Assembly: GCA_032595685.2 (NCBI GenBank)
Contig: CP159373.1
Span: 1,943,001 to 2,007,000 of the forward strand
Length of the DNA stretch: 64,000 bases
From: Candidatus Electrothrix aestuarii
GTDB taxonomy: Bacteria > Desulfobacterota > Desulfobulbia > Desulfobulbales > Desulfobulbaceae
Direction: 5' to 3'
Shown: positions 25,548-36,478 of the stretch, one piece after another
Numbering within the stretch: the first letter of the stretch is position 1
How the letters are laid out: every line of letters begins with the position of its first letter
Position numbers and translations under genes: made by a program
Notes under the pieces: generated by a model
What the model saw: only the letters and a program-made list of their open reading frames with translations
What the model was told of the DNA's origin: nothing
Database searches by the model: none

Positions 25548-26642
25548 ATGACGGAAGCGCATATTCCGCATCCTGATTTATCCCCACCTCTGACCAGTGT
25601 CGGACCTGTGGGCTGGGTGCGACGGAACCTGTTTTCAACACCGCTCAACAGCCTGTTCACATTGACGGCCCTTTATCTGCTCTACCATTTTATCCCTCCA
25701 ATGATTAACTGGGCTGTGGTTTCAGCGGACTGGTCAGGAACCAGCCGTGATGCCTGTTCGGGAGATGGTGCCTGCTGGGTCTTTGTCAGGTTGCGTTTTC
25801 TTCATTTCATGGTAGGCTTTTATCCGGAGGAGCAACTCTGGCGTCCTATTGCTGCCTTTGCTATGGGAGTTCTCTTGCTCCTTTATCTTTTTTTAAAAGG
25901 CATGCCACATAAAGATTGGGTTGCCGTATTCACCATTTTTGGTTCCCCTATTGTCGCCTTCTTTTTGTTTTACGGGGGGGTGTTCGGTTTACCTGTTGTG
26001 GAGACCCATCAGTGGGGCGGCTTGATGCTCACCCTGATTCTCTCTACAGTGGGTATGCTTTTTGCTCTTCCTCTGGGGACTCTGCTGGCCTTGGGGCGCC
26101 GTTCCTCAATGCCGTTTACTAAGTCGTTGTGTGTCGTTTTTATTGAGCTTTGGCGTGGCGTTCCGTTGATTACCGTCCTTTTTATGTCTTCCGTATTGAT
26201 TCCTCTGTTTATGCCGGAAGGGGTACGGATGGACAAGCTGTTACGTGCCCTCATAGGTATATCTTTGTTTCAGTCTGCCTATATGGCAGAGGTTGTGCGC
26301 AGTGGTCTTCAGGTTGTCCCACGGGGACAGTATGAGGCCGCAGATGCCTTGGGCCTGTCGTATTGGAAGGCCATGCTGCTGATCATCCTGCCTCAGGCTT
26401 TGAAAACAGTCATACCCGGTATAGTGAATACCTTTATTCAGCTCTTTAAAGATACAACCTTGGTGCTTATTATTGGCCTGTTTGATCTCCTGGCAACTGT
26501 ACAGGCTTCCTTTACTGACAGTAAATGGCTGGGCTTTTCGGCAGAAGGGTATATCTTTGCCGGACTGATTTATTGGCTGTTCTGTTTTTCCATGTCCAGG
26601 TACAGTCGCTATCTGGAAAAGAAACTTCATACTGGGTATTAA
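25548..26642 (+). CDS. aapM: General L-amino acid ABC transporter permease AapM
   Basis: This 364-aa membrane protein is the second permease. It has the family opening [17 protein letters not shown], several helices and the core [20 protein letters not shown] with [17 protein letters not shown]. The EAA loop is [20 protein letters not shown]. Length and segment order fit AapM/BztC. It pairs with AapQ and the ATPase encoded 37 bases downstream. A ribosome-binding site (GAGAGCTATT region) precedes the ATG. Confidence 0.92.
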   Translation: MTEAHIPHPDLSPPLTSVGPVGWVRRNLFSTPLNSLFTLTALYLLYHFIPPMINWAVVSADWSGTSRDACSGDGACWVFVRLRFLHFMVGFYPEEQLWRPIAAFAMGVLLLLYLFLKGMPHKDWVAVFTIFGSPIVAFFLFYGGVFGLPVVETHQWGGLMLTLILSTVGMLFALPLGTLLALGRRSSMPFTKSLCVVFIELWRGVPLITVLFMSSVLIPLFMPEGVRMDKLLRALIGISLFQSAYMAEVVRSGLQVVPRGQYEAADALGLSYWKAMLLIILPQALKTVIPGIVNTFIQLFKDTTLVLIIGLFDLLATVQASFTDSKWLGFSAEGYIFAGLIYWLFCFSMSRYSRYLEKKLHTGY

Positions 26643-26679
26643 AAAAAGCGCAGATATACTGGTCTGTTACAAGGGAGAT

Positions 26680-27450
26680 ATGGGGAATACATCTGTTCGA
26701 CAGAAAACTCAAGATCATCGTTCCATTGCAATTGAACTCGAAGGGGTTCATAAATGGTACGGAACTTTTCATGTCCTGAAGGATATCAATCTGACAGTTC
26801 AGCGGGGGGAGAAGATTATTATCTGCGGCCCCTCCGGTTGCGGGAAATCCACCCTGATTCGCTGTATAAACAGGTTGGAGGAACATCAGCGAGGGATAAT
26901 CCGAGTAGCAGGAATGGAGCTTACTGATAATATTAAGCAAGTTGAAAAAATCCGTCGTGATATCGGTATGGTTTTTCAGCAGTTTAATCTCTTCCCTCAT
27001 CTGACGGTGCTGGAGAATTGCTGTCTTGCCTTAATTTGGGTGCTGAAAAAACCTCGTCAAGAGGCGGAAAAGATTGCTATGGACTACCTGGAACGGGTTA
27101 AGGTCGTTGACCAGGTATATAAATATCCTGGCCAGTTGTCCGGTGGGCAGCAACAGCGGGTGGCCATTGCCCGCTCTCTCTGTATGAATCCCAATATTAT
27201 GCTCTTTGATGAACCTACTTCGGCCCTTGATCCCGAAATGATCAAGGAAGTGCTTGATGTTATGGTTGATTTGGCGCATGAAGGGATGACTATGCTGTGC
27301 GTTACCCATGAAATGGGTTTTGCCCGGACGGTTGCAGATAGAGTTCTTTTTATGGATTCTGGCGAGATTATTGAGGCGAATGATCCTGAGAGCTTCTTCT
27401 CCAATCCACAGTCGGAGCGAACTAAGCTCTTTTTGGGACAGATTTTATAA
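26680..27450 (+). CDS. aapP: General L-amino acid ABC transporter ATPase AapP
   Basis: The 256-aa protein is a polar-amino-acid ABC ATPase. It has Walker [10 protein letters not shown] near residue 51, the Q-loop [16 protein letters not shown], signature [15 protein letters not shown] and Walker [16 protein letters not shown], with the switch His in VTHEMGFA. It completes the aapJQMP operon and should energise uptake of amino acids. A strong hairpin follows the stop codon. Confidence 0.94.
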   Translation: MGNTSVRQKTQDHRSIAIELEGVHKWYGTFHVLKDINLTVQRGEKIIICGPSGCGKSTLIRCINRLEEHQRGIIRVAGMELTDNIKQVEKIRRDIGMVFQQFNLFPHLTVLENCCLALIWVLKKPRQEAEKIAMDYLERVKVVDQVYKYPGQLSGGQQQRVAIARSLCMNPNIMLFDEPTSALDPEMIKEVLDVMVDLAHEGMTMLCVTHEMGFARTVADRVLFMDSGEIIEANDPESFFSNPQSERTKLFLGQIL

Positions 27451-27485
27451 AAGGCTTCAGCGGTGGATCCCCACTGCTGAAGCCT
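27446..27485. terminator. Strong hairpin between aapP and the convergent gene
   Basis: GGCTTCAGC.GTGG and CCAC.GCTGAAGCC form a long stem with the loop ATCC. On the minus strand the stem is followed by TTTTATAAAA, so it is a good intrinsic terminator for the minus-strand gene at 27515. On the plus strand the T-run is weak. It starts just before the end of aapP. Confidence 0.75.
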
Positions 27486-27514
27486 GGGAACCACTTTAAG
27501 TAGAGTTTTCCCCT

Positions 27515-28225
27515 TCATTCCTTCAGCTTAATATACAACTCTCCTTCCCGAACCCGAATACTTTCCACACCTTCGCCCAAGCTCTGCCAGAATCCTGGCT
27601 CACCTCCGAACTCCTGCATCAGATCAATATTCTTCAAGCCGCCTAACCAGGCATTAGGGATAGGTACACCCATCACAGAGACCCCTTTGAGGGCCACAAT
27701 AGGCTTGCTATTACGATAGGCGAGCTCTGCACCTGCCCTTACCCGAAGGGTCTTGCCTCCCAGGATGGGGAAATCAGGATCAACCGGCAGAAGGAGACGC
27801 AGACTGACCAGGTCTGTGCTCAGGTCTATAGCCATTTTTTGGGCAAGATCTGTATTGTTTGCCAGGAGTCCGTTGAGCTCACGCTCCGTGAAAGTAATCT
27901 CTCGATTTGCGCCTTCTTCAGAATATGTTTCCGGTTTCAAGGAGCCTCGCTCGTCATAATCCTCTGCTTGTGGGGTGAAGGAGCGTGCTCGATTTCTGTT
28001 GTCGGTTTCAGGTAATTCAGCGGCAACGGCATCAAAGTGGCTGATTTTTTGTTCTAAACGCTGCTCTTCCTGTTGACTCAGTTCCACTGGTGTGAAGGGT
28101 GAGGGAAAGAGCCAGGTTTTGATCACGAAAAAGGTGATCACAACGGTCAAAACCATTGCCCCGGCAACAATCAGCAGAACCTGTTTAAGGGAAACTCCTT
28201 TTTTATTCGCTACCTGTTCTGTCAT
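27515..28225 (-). CDS. Conserved membrane-anchored protein of unknown function
   Basis: The 236-aa protein has a short cytoplasmic start, one membrane helix (residues about 17-37, VLLIVAGAMVLTVVITFFVI) and a large outer part. The segments ITFTERELNGLLANNTDL, ILGGKTLRVRAGAEL and GVPIPNAWLGGLKNIDLM look well conserved and recall membrane-anchored beta-rich proteins of the YpmS/DUF2140 style. I cannot name a function. It lies directly downstream of the FKBP gene on the same strand with a spacer of about 85 bases. Confidence 0.55.
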   Translation of the reverse strand: MTEQVANKKGVSLKQVLLIVAGAMVLTVVITFFVIKTWLFPSPFTPVELSQQEEQRLEQKISHFDAVAAELPETDNRNRARSFTPQAEDYDERGSLKPETYSEEGANREITFTERELNGLLANNTDLAQKMAIDLSTDLVSLRLLLPVDPDFPILGGKTLRVRAGAELAYRNSKPIVALKGVSVMGVPIPNAWLGGLKNIDLMQEFGGEPGFWQSLGEGVESIRVREGELYIKLKE

Positions 28226-28312
28226 GACACTTTTCTCCTGTGCATCCTTTCATTGTGAAGGTTTTCCGGGTTTGATATCTCGCCCCTTAGCGGCGAGGTT
28301 CATTATCATGCC

Positions 28313-28735
28313 TTACTGAACATCAATGATATGCACAGCGCAATAGAGCTCCTGGCCAGCCAGGGGATGGTTGAAGTCCACAATGACTGTTTCTTCTTTC
28401 ACTTCAACAACCTTGCCATTAATGGTTTGCCCTTTGGGACCATTCGCATGGATGATGGTTTCCGGGACAAGAGACTCAGGAGGGAGCTCGTTTTTCGGGA
28501 TTTCAAGCAGGGCCTCTGGATCGTGTTTGCCAAAGGCCTGATCAACCGGAAGAACAATGTCTTTTTTGCTCCCCTTTTCCATGCCTGCGACGGCCTGTTC
28601 CAGTCCCTCAATAACCTCTCCTGTCCCCTGAACATAGGTAACTGGCTCGTCGTCCCTTGTGGTTTCAATGATATCGCCATTTTTCAGGCTTAGGGTGTAA
28701 TCAATAATAACGGTCTTTCCGTCTGTTATTTTCAT
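28313..28735 (-). CDS. FKBP-type peptidyl-prolyl isomerase, SlyD/SlpA-like
   Basis: The 140-aa protein has the FKBP fold of the SlyD group: VIIDYTLSLKNGDIIETT at the start, the block GTGEVIEGLEQAVAGMEKGSK and then an inserted IF chaperone domain (residues about 65-120), closing with NHPLAGQELYCAVHIIDV. The NHPLAG segment is diagnostic for SlyD-like proteins. There is no histidine-rich tail, so it is closer to SlpA (FkpB) or short SlyD. It should catalyse proline isomerisation and assist folding in the cytoplasm. Confidence 0.9.
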   Translation of the reverse strand: MKITDGKTVIIDYTLSLKNGDIIETTRDDEPVTYVQGTGEVIEGLEQAVAGMEKGSKKDIVLPVDQAFGKHDPEALLEIPKNELPPESLVPETIIHANGPKGQTINGKVVEVKEETVIVDFNHPLAGQELYCAVHIIDVQ

Positions 28736-28767
28736 AGTGCTTTCTTCTGTTTGAATTTGTGGTGTTC

Positions 28768-29655
28768 TTATTTCGTAGCGTTTGAGGAGGTGTCGGCATT
28801 AAGCGTGCCGATCAGCGGGATTCCGTTAGCTCCGGCCGGAATGTACACAGTGGTGTGATTTGGCGAGGAGGCCATTTGTAACTGGGCCTGGATGGCTTCG
28901 TGTTGCAGATAGTTTTGCGTGAGAGTGGTGTTGATAATTTTTTGCGCTTCAGCAATGCCCTTGGCTTCTTCTATGCGGATTTCTGCGTCTTTTTTAGCGA
29001 TCTCTCTTTGCGTCTCTTTTTCATCAAGTAATTGTTGAGCTGCCAGTTTTTTTTCAACGGCCTGAGTGACCACAGGAGGATAGTCAATATTTCCGACAAC
29101 GCTGGAGACGAGAACAAAGGGTGTCCCTTTAAGATGCTCCTCAAGATCGCTTGCCACAGCCGCAGCTATCTCTTTGCGTTTTTCTTTAATCTCTCGGCTG
29201 TTCAGATATTGAACATGTTTGCGTACCATTGCCCTGAGTGGTTCTTTGATGTAGCGCTCGTAAAAGGCGTCTCCTGCATAATCCTCCACAACCGTCCTGA
29301 TCGTCCCTGGTTTTACTTTAATAATAGACTGAAAACGAAAAGAAATATTCAGCTCGTCCTTAGCAAGGATTTTAAAGGTCTCCGGGTAGGTCTGGGGGCG
29401 AAAATCAACATTTGTCACCTCATTTCTCCACAGAGAGATGCCGTAATTGGAAGGGCCCTTGAGTTCGCCGCGAAAACCTCCTTTACCGAATATTCGTGGT
29501 TTCTCAAAAACATATCCTTCGTACCCGGCTGGTGTGTTCGGATTCGTGCCAAATATCCCCAGAAGCACCACAAAGCCGCAACCTGGCAGTATGATAAGAA
29601 AGAAGAAAATTGATAGAGCAGCCTTTAAGCCGCGACGATGTGTTCCGCTCTTCAT
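28768..29655 (-). CDS. SPFH/prohibitin-family membrane protein
   Basis: I take the start at 29655 (MKSGTHRRGLKAAL), 21 bases inside the longest frame, because AGAGG lies just upstream of it. The product has one N-terminal membrane helix (about residues 10-35) followed by an SPFH domain (TPAGYEGYVFEKPRIFGKGG, KDELNISFRFQSIIKV) and a helical region rich in charged residues (KETQREIAKKDAEIRIEEAK) that should form a coiled coil. Proteins of this kind form large rings on the membrane and support proteases or membrane organisation. It is co-oriented with the FKBP gene. Confidence 0.8.
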   Translation of the reverse strand: MKSGTHRRGLKAALSIFFFLIILPGCGFVVLLGIFGTNPNTPAGYEGYVFEKPRIFGKGGFRGELKGPSNYGISLWRNEVTNVDFRPQTYPETFKILAKDELNISFRFQSIIKVKPGTIRTVVEDYAGDAFYERYIKEPLRAMVRKHVQYLNSREIKEKRKEIAAAVASDLEEHLKGTPFVLVSSVVGNIDYPPVVTQAVEKKLAAQQLLDEKETQREIAKKDAEIRIEEAKGIAEAQKIINTTLTQNYLQHEAIQAQLQMASSPNHTTVYIPAGANGIPLIGTLNADTSSNATK

Positions 29656-29710
29656 CTCTTGCCTCTTATATACCATGTTGTTTTTTATGCTGAGTGAATT
29701 GATTGGGCCT

Positions 29711-30793
29711 TTAGATACCTTGGATCAATGCACAGAGCTTATCGTATTGCCGTGCAATGGAACGCGCCAAGGCGAACTGGATTCGAGCCCGGAAAAGATT
29801 CTGCTCTGGATAACTCACCTTAAAATAACAGTTCTTGACCAGATAATCGCTATAAAAGCGCAGGCCGAGTTCAAAGCTGATCAGCCAGGCGCTGTCAACA
29901 AGGAGCGCCCTGTCTCCAGGTAAAAGAAGGTTAGCAGCCGTTGTCAGGTATCCTTTGACTACAGCAGCAAAAAAGTCCGCATGGAAGTAGATATCCTCCG
30001 GGCTCTTCACCTCTTCGCCCAAGGGGTTGCAGCAGGAGCGGAGGCAATCACCGATATCATGGAGCAGGAGGCCGGGACGCACCGTATCTAAATCAATGAG
30101 GCTGATGACTTTGTGGTCGTCTAAGGAAAAAAGGAAATTGGCCACCTTGGGGTCTGCATGAATGAGCTGCTGGCTGATTCTCCCTTGTTGACGGGCATTC
30201 TCCAGAAGAAAGGCCTCTTTTCTGTGCTGCTCAATACGTTCGCGGCAATCTTCTGCTTCGAAATTTTCCGGTGCGGAGAGCACCCGATCATATTGGGCAA
30301 GATAGAGGGGAGTGTCATGGAAGCCCGGTAGAGGGTCTGTGAGAGATTCCGGGGGAAGAGTGGCAAGAAGTTGATGAAACAGGCCTAAGGTTGCTCCGAT
30401 TTCCTCCGCTTGGTGAGTGGTGGAGATCGCAGGCAGGGCACAGGCCTGCTCAATATAGGTCAGCAAGCGCCAGTGAGCACCCTTGCTGTCCTGGTAACTC
30501 TTTACACCCGTTTCATGGGGGATAAGGCGGAACGGTTTGAAGTATCTGTTGAGCTGCGCCGAGAGGTCGGGAAGGTGGCTATGGATATGTTCGCTCACCT
30601 TATGGAGATTCTCCTGAACCGCGACCGGGTCGGGGAAAACAGCTAGGTTGAGGCGTTGCAGAATGTACTTACTACCAGAATGGAGGGTGATCCGCCAGGT
30701 GTCATTGACGATTCCCCCGCCCAGAGGCTCCTTGCGTATCTCTTTTTCATGAGGGAGGAAAAAGGAAAGAGCCTCTCCGCATTCTGCGGTCAA
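29711..30793 (-). CDS. Phosphotransferase family protein (APH/choline kinase fold)
   Basis: The 360-aa protein has the kinase-like fold of the aminoglycoside-phosphotransferase superfamily: the N-lobe GGGIVNDTWRITLHSGSKYILQRLN, the catalytic loop QLIHADPKVANFLFS with its HxDxxxxN core near residue 218, and the metal-binding segment SLIDLDTVRPGLLLHDIGD. The opening and the NQPxF-like details resemble sugar or N-acetylhexosamine kinases more than resistance enzymes. The substrate cannot be stated. Its start overlaps the MazG-like gene by four bases, so the two are expressed together. Confidence 0.8.
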   Translation of the reverse strand: MTAECGEALSFFLPHEKEIRKEPLGGGIVNDTWRITLHSGSKYILQRLNLAVFPDPVAVQENLHKVSEHIHSHLPDLSAQLNRYFKPFRLIPHETGVKSYQDSKGAHWRLLTYIEQACALPAISTTHQAEEIGATLGLFHQLLATLPPESLTDPLPGFHDTPLYLAQYDRVLSAPENFEAEDCRERIEQHRKEAFLLENARQQGRISQQLIHADPKVANFLFSLDDHKVISLIDLDTVRPGLLLHDIGDCLRSCCNPLGEEVKSPEDIYFHADFFAAVVKGYLTTAANLLLPGDRALLVDSAWLISFELGLRFYSDYLVKNCYFKVSYPEQNLFRARIQFALARSIARQYDKLCALIQGI

Positions 30794-31167
30794 GGAGTTT
30801 CCTCTCTTTGATAGCGGGTGTATTTATCCGACCTCCCTTTGGCTTGATCCACAGGGTATTTTATGCCGTTGAGCTTGATTTTTTTCTCGGCAGCATCAAG
30901 GAGGTCAATGTCCAGGCGTTCAGCCATCCGTACTAAATAGATGAGGACATCCGCCATCTCCAGAGACACGGCTTCCCGTTCGTCATCGCTGATTGCGCTG
31001 CTTTGTTGTTGGCTGAGCCATTGAAAATGCTCGACCAGCTCGGCTGCTTCAACAATAAGCGCCATTGCAAGATTCTTCGGAGTATGAAACTGATCCCAGT
31101 CCCGTTGTTCGGAAAATTCGCAGACCGCAGTGGTCAGGTCTGCAAGTGAATGTATGGAGGAAGACAT
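30790..31167 (-). CDS. MazG-like nucleotide pyrophosphohydrolase
   Basis: The 125-aa protein is a single-domain all-alpha NTP pyrophosphohydrolase. It shows FHTPKNLAMALIVEAAELVEHFQW (the first metal-binding ExxE pair) and VSLEMADVLIYLVRMAERL (the second, with ExxD). The length and the motif layout fit the dCTPase/RS21-C6 group, which clears non-canonical or excess dNTPs. It overlaps the kinase-like gene downstream by four bases. Confidence 0.88.
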   Translation of the reverse strand: MSSSIHSLADLTTAVCEFSEQRDWDQFHTPKNLAMALIVEAAELVEHFQWLSQQQSSAISDDEREAVSLEMADVLIYLVRMAERLDIDLLDAAEKKIKLNGIKYPVDQAKGRSDKYTRYQREETP

Positions 31168-31212
31168 AGAAAGTAAAAATATGTTAGTTAGGGGGAAGTT
31201 CGAGGCAGCAGG

Positions 31213-31286
31213 GGCACGGCACGCCGTGCCTCTACACGATGCTGGAACGATAACGATCCGTAGGGGCGCCCCCCTGTGTTCGCCCC
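31213..31286. repeat. Two dispersed palindromic repeats
   Basis: GGCACGGCACGCCGTGCC at 31213-31230 is a near-perfect palindrome. At 31260-31286 a copy of the dispersed repeat with core GTAGGGGCG..CCCCTGTG and tail TTCGCCC follows. Related copies lie at 53617-53643 and 56330-56355. All are intergenic. Confidence 0.75.
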
Positions 31287-31305
31287 TTTCTTATCGGGAA
31301 CGCCC

Positions 31306-32775
31306 TTATTGTTTTGTGCCCCGAAGTACCACGTATTTGCTGTACTCTCCTGCCCGAATGCGGAGAAGAAGTTGCTTCGGATCTTTTCCCTGTTTGATAG
31401 CGTTGCGGAGCTCTGCAATACTGTGAACCCGTACCCTGTTGACCTCTTCGATGAGCTGACCTGGTTGAATGCCGACGCTGTCTGCTGGGCTGTTAGGGGC
31501 AATCTGGGTGATGAGGACACCTTGTCTCTTGTTATAACCGAACTGTTGTGCAAGTTCGTCGCTCAGGTCCTGAAGGGTCAGGCCCATATTGTCAAGAGGC
31601 GAGCTGCTGTTTTTCTTTGCACGTATTTTCGTTGCCCGGCTGAAATCAGCAGGTTGCTCGGTAATGGCGACAGATAATTCTTGTTTTCTTCCTTCCCTGA
31701 TAAGTGCCAGATTTACCTTGTTGCCTGGAGTGGTCATCGCGATGCGATTGCGCAGGTCCGCAACATCAATCAGTTTGGTACCATTCAGGGACAGGAGGAT
31801 GTCTCCCTGCTGGATTCCAGCCTTTTCAGCCGGTGAGTCTTTGGTTACTTCAGCAACCAGTATACCTTCCGCCTTGTTGACGCCGAAGGATTGGGCAAGG
31901 TCCTCATTCATATCCTGAATAGCCACGCCCAGCCAGCCCCGTGTTACTTTGCCGTTGCTGCGCAACTGTTCCTCGACAGATTTAGCCATATTGATGGGAA
32001 TGGCAAAGCCAATCCCCATGTTGCCGCCATTGCGAGAAAAGATAGCCGTGTTTATCCCTACGACCTTGCCGTGAATATTAAGCAGCGGGCCTCCTGAGTT
32101 GCCTGGGTTGATTGCAGCGTCTGTTTGAATAAAGTTTTCATAGTCGCTGATTCCCATTCGTGAACGTCCTTTGGCGGAAACGATCCCGACGGTAACGGTC
32201 TGGCTCAGCTCAAACGGGCTGCCAATGGCTATGACCCATTCGCCAACTTCCAGTTTGTCAGAATCTCCCAAAGTCAAGGTCGGGAGGTTGCTCCCGTCGA
32301 TTTTGATGAGGGCTACATCGGATTGCGGGTCTGTGCCGACCACAGAGGCTGTGAATTCCCGTTTGTCCGCCAATCTGACCCGTATAGAGTCCGCGTCATC
32401 GACCACATGGTTATTTGTCAGGATTAAGCCCTCGCTGGAAATAAGAAAGCCTGAGCCTGCCTCGTGTTGTTTGAAGGGGCTGGGTTCCTGGCGGAAACGG
32501 TCAAATTTTTTTCCAAAGAAATGCTCGAAAAAAGGATCGTTGAACATGTCTAACTGGCCTTGACCATTGAGCCCTTTGCTTGTTTTTTCTACAGCTATGT
32601 AGACGACAGCCGGGCCAGCTTTGCGGACAACAGAGCTGAAGGCCTTAGCTGAACGATCCAGCATAGCTATGTCATGGTCAAGGTTCGCGGCTCTTGCCTG
32701 CGCTGTCAGCAGAAAAATACAGAGCGCAAGAAATGCCATTGTATTCAGTCGTGGAATAACATGCTTCTGTTTCAT
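31306..32775 (-). CDS. degP: Periplasmic serine protease Do (DegP/DegQ/HtrA)
   Basis: The start at 32775 (MKQKHVIPRLNTMAF) is preferred over one six codons upstream. A signal peptide ends near ARAANLD. The trypsin-like domain has the catalytic His in LILTNNHVVDDADS, the Asp in DPQSDVALIKI and the Ser in AAINPGNSGGPLLN. Two PDZ domains follow (GWLGVAIQDMNEDLAQSFG and DELAQQFGYNKRQGVLI). About 490 residues is normal for DegP/DegQ. It degrades or refolds misfolded proteins in the periplasm. Whether it is DegP or DegQ cannot be decided by sequence reading alone. Confidence 0.93.
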   Translation of the reverse strand: MKQKHVIPRLNTMAFLALCIFLLTAQARAANLDHDIAMLDRSAKAFSSVVRKAGPAVVYIAVEKTSKGLNGQGQLDMFNDPFFEHFFGKKFDRFRQEPSPFKQHEAGSGFLISSEGLILTNNHVVDDADSIRVRLADKREFTASVVGTDPQSDVALIKIDGSNLPTLTLGDSDKLEVGEWVIAIGSPFELSQTVTVGIVSAKGRSRMGISDYENFIQTDAAINPGNSGGPLLNIHGKVVGINTAIFSRNGGNMGIGFAIPINMAKSVEEQLRSNGKVTRGWLGVAIQDMNEDLAQSFGVNKAEGILVAEVTKDSPAEKAGIQQGDILLSLNGTKLIDVADLRNRIAMTTPGNKVNLALIREGRKQELSVAITEQPADFSRATKIRAKKNSSSPLDNMGLTLQDLSDELAQQFGYNKRQGVLITQIAPNSPADSVGIQPGQLIEEVNRVRVHSIAELRNAIKQGKDPKQLLLRIRAGEYSKYVVLRGTKQ

Positions 32776-33829
<1,054 letters not shown>

Positions 33830-33830
<1 letters not shown>

Positions 33831-36415
33831 TGTCTTTAGAACTGCACGCGCAACGGCAGGCCCTGGAGGAGCTCTGGGAACAGGGGCTCAGCGGACATCA
33901 GCTGCTTCAGCAGCATACAGCGCTGGTTGATGGATGTATTCTCGACCATTTTCAGGCCTCGCCAGCTGTTGGAGCGACCCGTGGAGAGATTGCGCTGATC
34001 GCCTTAGGGGGATACGGTCGCCGGGAACTCTATCCCTATTCTGATGTGGATCTCCTGCTCCTTCATGATCGCAAGGCCAAGAAGGATATGCAGGCCGTGG
34101 CAGAGTCTATCCTCTATCCCCTCTGGGATGCGGGATTTGATGTAGGACATAGCGTCCGTACGGTAAAGGATGCAATCCGTTTTGCCAAAGAAGACTTTAT
34201 TTTTGAGGTCTCTTTGCTGGATGCCCGGCTACTGACCGGTTCGGCGTCCTTATACCAGGAATTATTGGGTCGCTATCAGAAAAAGATCCTCTATGGTCAG
34301 CGGCAACGTTTTGTTCGGACAATGGACGAAATGTGTGCTGAGCGGCAGGAAAAATACGGTACCCATTCCTATCGCCTGGAGCCTCATATTAAAGAAGGGC
34401 GTGGTGGTATGCGGGATATCCAGGCCATGCTCTGGACGGCAAAAGCGGTTTTTGGTCTCCCGGACCTTGATGCTATGCAGGATGCCGGAATGCTGTCCCA
34501 GGCGGATCGCCGCAGTTTTCAGGAATCCTGGAATATGCTGGCCCGAATACGAAATCGGCTCCATTATGTCAGTCGCCGGCATAACGATCAGATGCATTTT
34601 GAATTGCAGGAAGAAATGGCAGCAGCCTTCGGTTATAAGGACCGGATGGGGATGTTGGCGGTTGAGCATTTTATGCGTGAGGTCTATGGGCACCTACAAA
34701 CCATTTCGGTTGTAACAGATCTTTTTTTTGAGCAGGTTCAAGAGCTTCTGGGGCTCAGTGAAAAGGATAAGGGAGAGCAGGAGGTTGAGCGGGATATCTG
34801 TATCCGGGCCAAAACCCTGCGCCTGGCAAGTACCGAATCAGAGCTTGCTGCTCGCCCAGGCGTGTTTATGCGTCTTTTCTTGCAGGCTGCACGCAAGGGC
34901 TTGCCGGTTCACCATAGCACTCGTCGCCTTATTGCCCGAAACCTCCATTTGGTTGATGAGCATTTTCGTTCTTCCAAGCGGGTTGCAAATACCTTCTTAG
35001 GGCTGCTGACTGGAGGGAATAATCCTGCGCCTGTTCTGGAGGTTATGCTGGAAACCGGATTGTTGCCCGCCTATATTCGAGAATTCGGCGCGGTTGAGTC
35101 TCTGGCTCAGCACGATCTGTATCATATATATACGGTGGATCGGCATCAGATACAGACAGTGGCTGAGTTACATGTCCTGCGTGAGACAGAAGCAGAGCTT
35201 TTTGCTTCTCTTTCTGCTCCGCATTTACTGTATTTGGGAGCTTTGCTCCATGATATCGGCAAGGGACAACGCAAAGATCACTCGGTGTTGGGTGCGGATC
35301 TCATCGACGAGGTTGGGCAGCGACTGGGGCTGGAGGAAAAGGAACGTGATGTGCTGGCCTTTTTGGTCCGTCATCATCTCTTTCTCCCGGAAAATGCCCT
35401 GCGTCGTGATCTGAGTGATCAGGATTTTATCCGTGATACAGCAGATCTGATCAAAGAGTCCGAGCTGTTGACTATGCTCTATCTTTTATCAATGGCTGAT
35501 TCCAAGGCGACAGGTCCTTCGGCTTGGTCGGCCTGGAAGGCAAGTCTGCTCAGTGATCTGTTTCTCAAGGTACGTTCCTGTCTGGAAGCAGAGTGTACCA
35601 CAGATGCCCATGTTGAACAGGGTGAGGAGCAGGGGGCGACTTGGTTGCTGGAGCAGGTTAAGGGGCTGCTTCAGGATGATGAGCCCCCGTTGCGTATAGC
35701 TGCTGAGGATTTGCCCTCGGATTATCTGATCAGCTTCAGACCGGAAGATGTGGCGTATCATTTGCGTTTACATCGGGATCAGGCCACAGCCCTTCAGCAG
35801 AAGGTTCTGCTTTTTCCAGAGAAAAAGCAGAGGTCCTGGTCTTTGCTCATGCTCTGTCGGGACAGGCAGGGGCTGCTGGCCAAGCTCTGTGGGGTCTTGG
35901 CTCTGCATAATCTTTCAGTATTGGCCGCTCGGATTTTTACCTGGCCTGACGGAACCGTGGTGGACATGTTGGATCTGGCTCCTGAGGCGGCAATTGCATT
36001 TGAGGAGCAAGATTGGAAGGCCCTGGAGTATGACTTGAATCAGGCGGTTAATTACCGTCTGGATGTAGGGCGGAAGCTGTACAACAAGCTGGAATCGACG
36101 ATTCATGGGCGGAAACGGCAGGTGCAGCAGCTACACCATGAGGTTGTCATTGATAATGAGACCTCGGCCCGTCATACAGTGATAGAGGTTTATGGTGCAG
36201 ATCATCTCGGGGCGCTGTTTCAGCTGACGCAGGCCTTGTCTGATTTTCACCTGAATATTCATCGGGCCAGAGTTGCCACGGAAGTGGAGCAGCTTATAGA
36301 TATTTTCTATGTGACCACGGAAGATCAGAAGAAAATAGAAAATAAAGAGCTGCTTGCCAGGGTAGAAAACACCCTCCTCTGTGTTGTTCGTGATGGGGAA
36401 GGGGATTTTTCATAA
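33830..36415 (+). CDS. glnD: P-II uridylyltransferase / uridylyl-removing enzyme
   Basis: The 861-aa protein has all GlnD parts: the nucleotidyltransferase motif GGYGRRELYPYSDVDLLLL near residue 62, a helical region with KEGRGGMRDIQAMLW, the HD domain with LLHDIGKGQRKDHS near 475, and two C-terminal ACT domains (LLMLCRDRQGLLAKLCGVLA and TVIEVYGADHLGALFQLTQAL). E. coli GlnD is 890 aa, so it is complete. It uridylylates P-II when glutamine is low and removes UMP when glutamine is high. It overlaps glnB and is followed by glnA after a hairpin. Confidence 0.95.
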
Positions 36416-36422
36416 GCGTTTA

Positions 36423-36447
36423 ATCATCCGGCTTGCCGGATTATTTT
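36423..36447 (+). terminator. Hairpin between glnD and glnA
   Basis: ATCCGGC-TT-GCCGGAT is a perfect stem with a two-base loop, followed by TATTTT. It can act as an intrinsic terminator or attenuator after glnD, and would partly separate glnBD from glnA expression. Confidence 0.6.
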
Positions 36448-36478
36448 AATAACACCTAAATGTAATAAGGAGATCAAA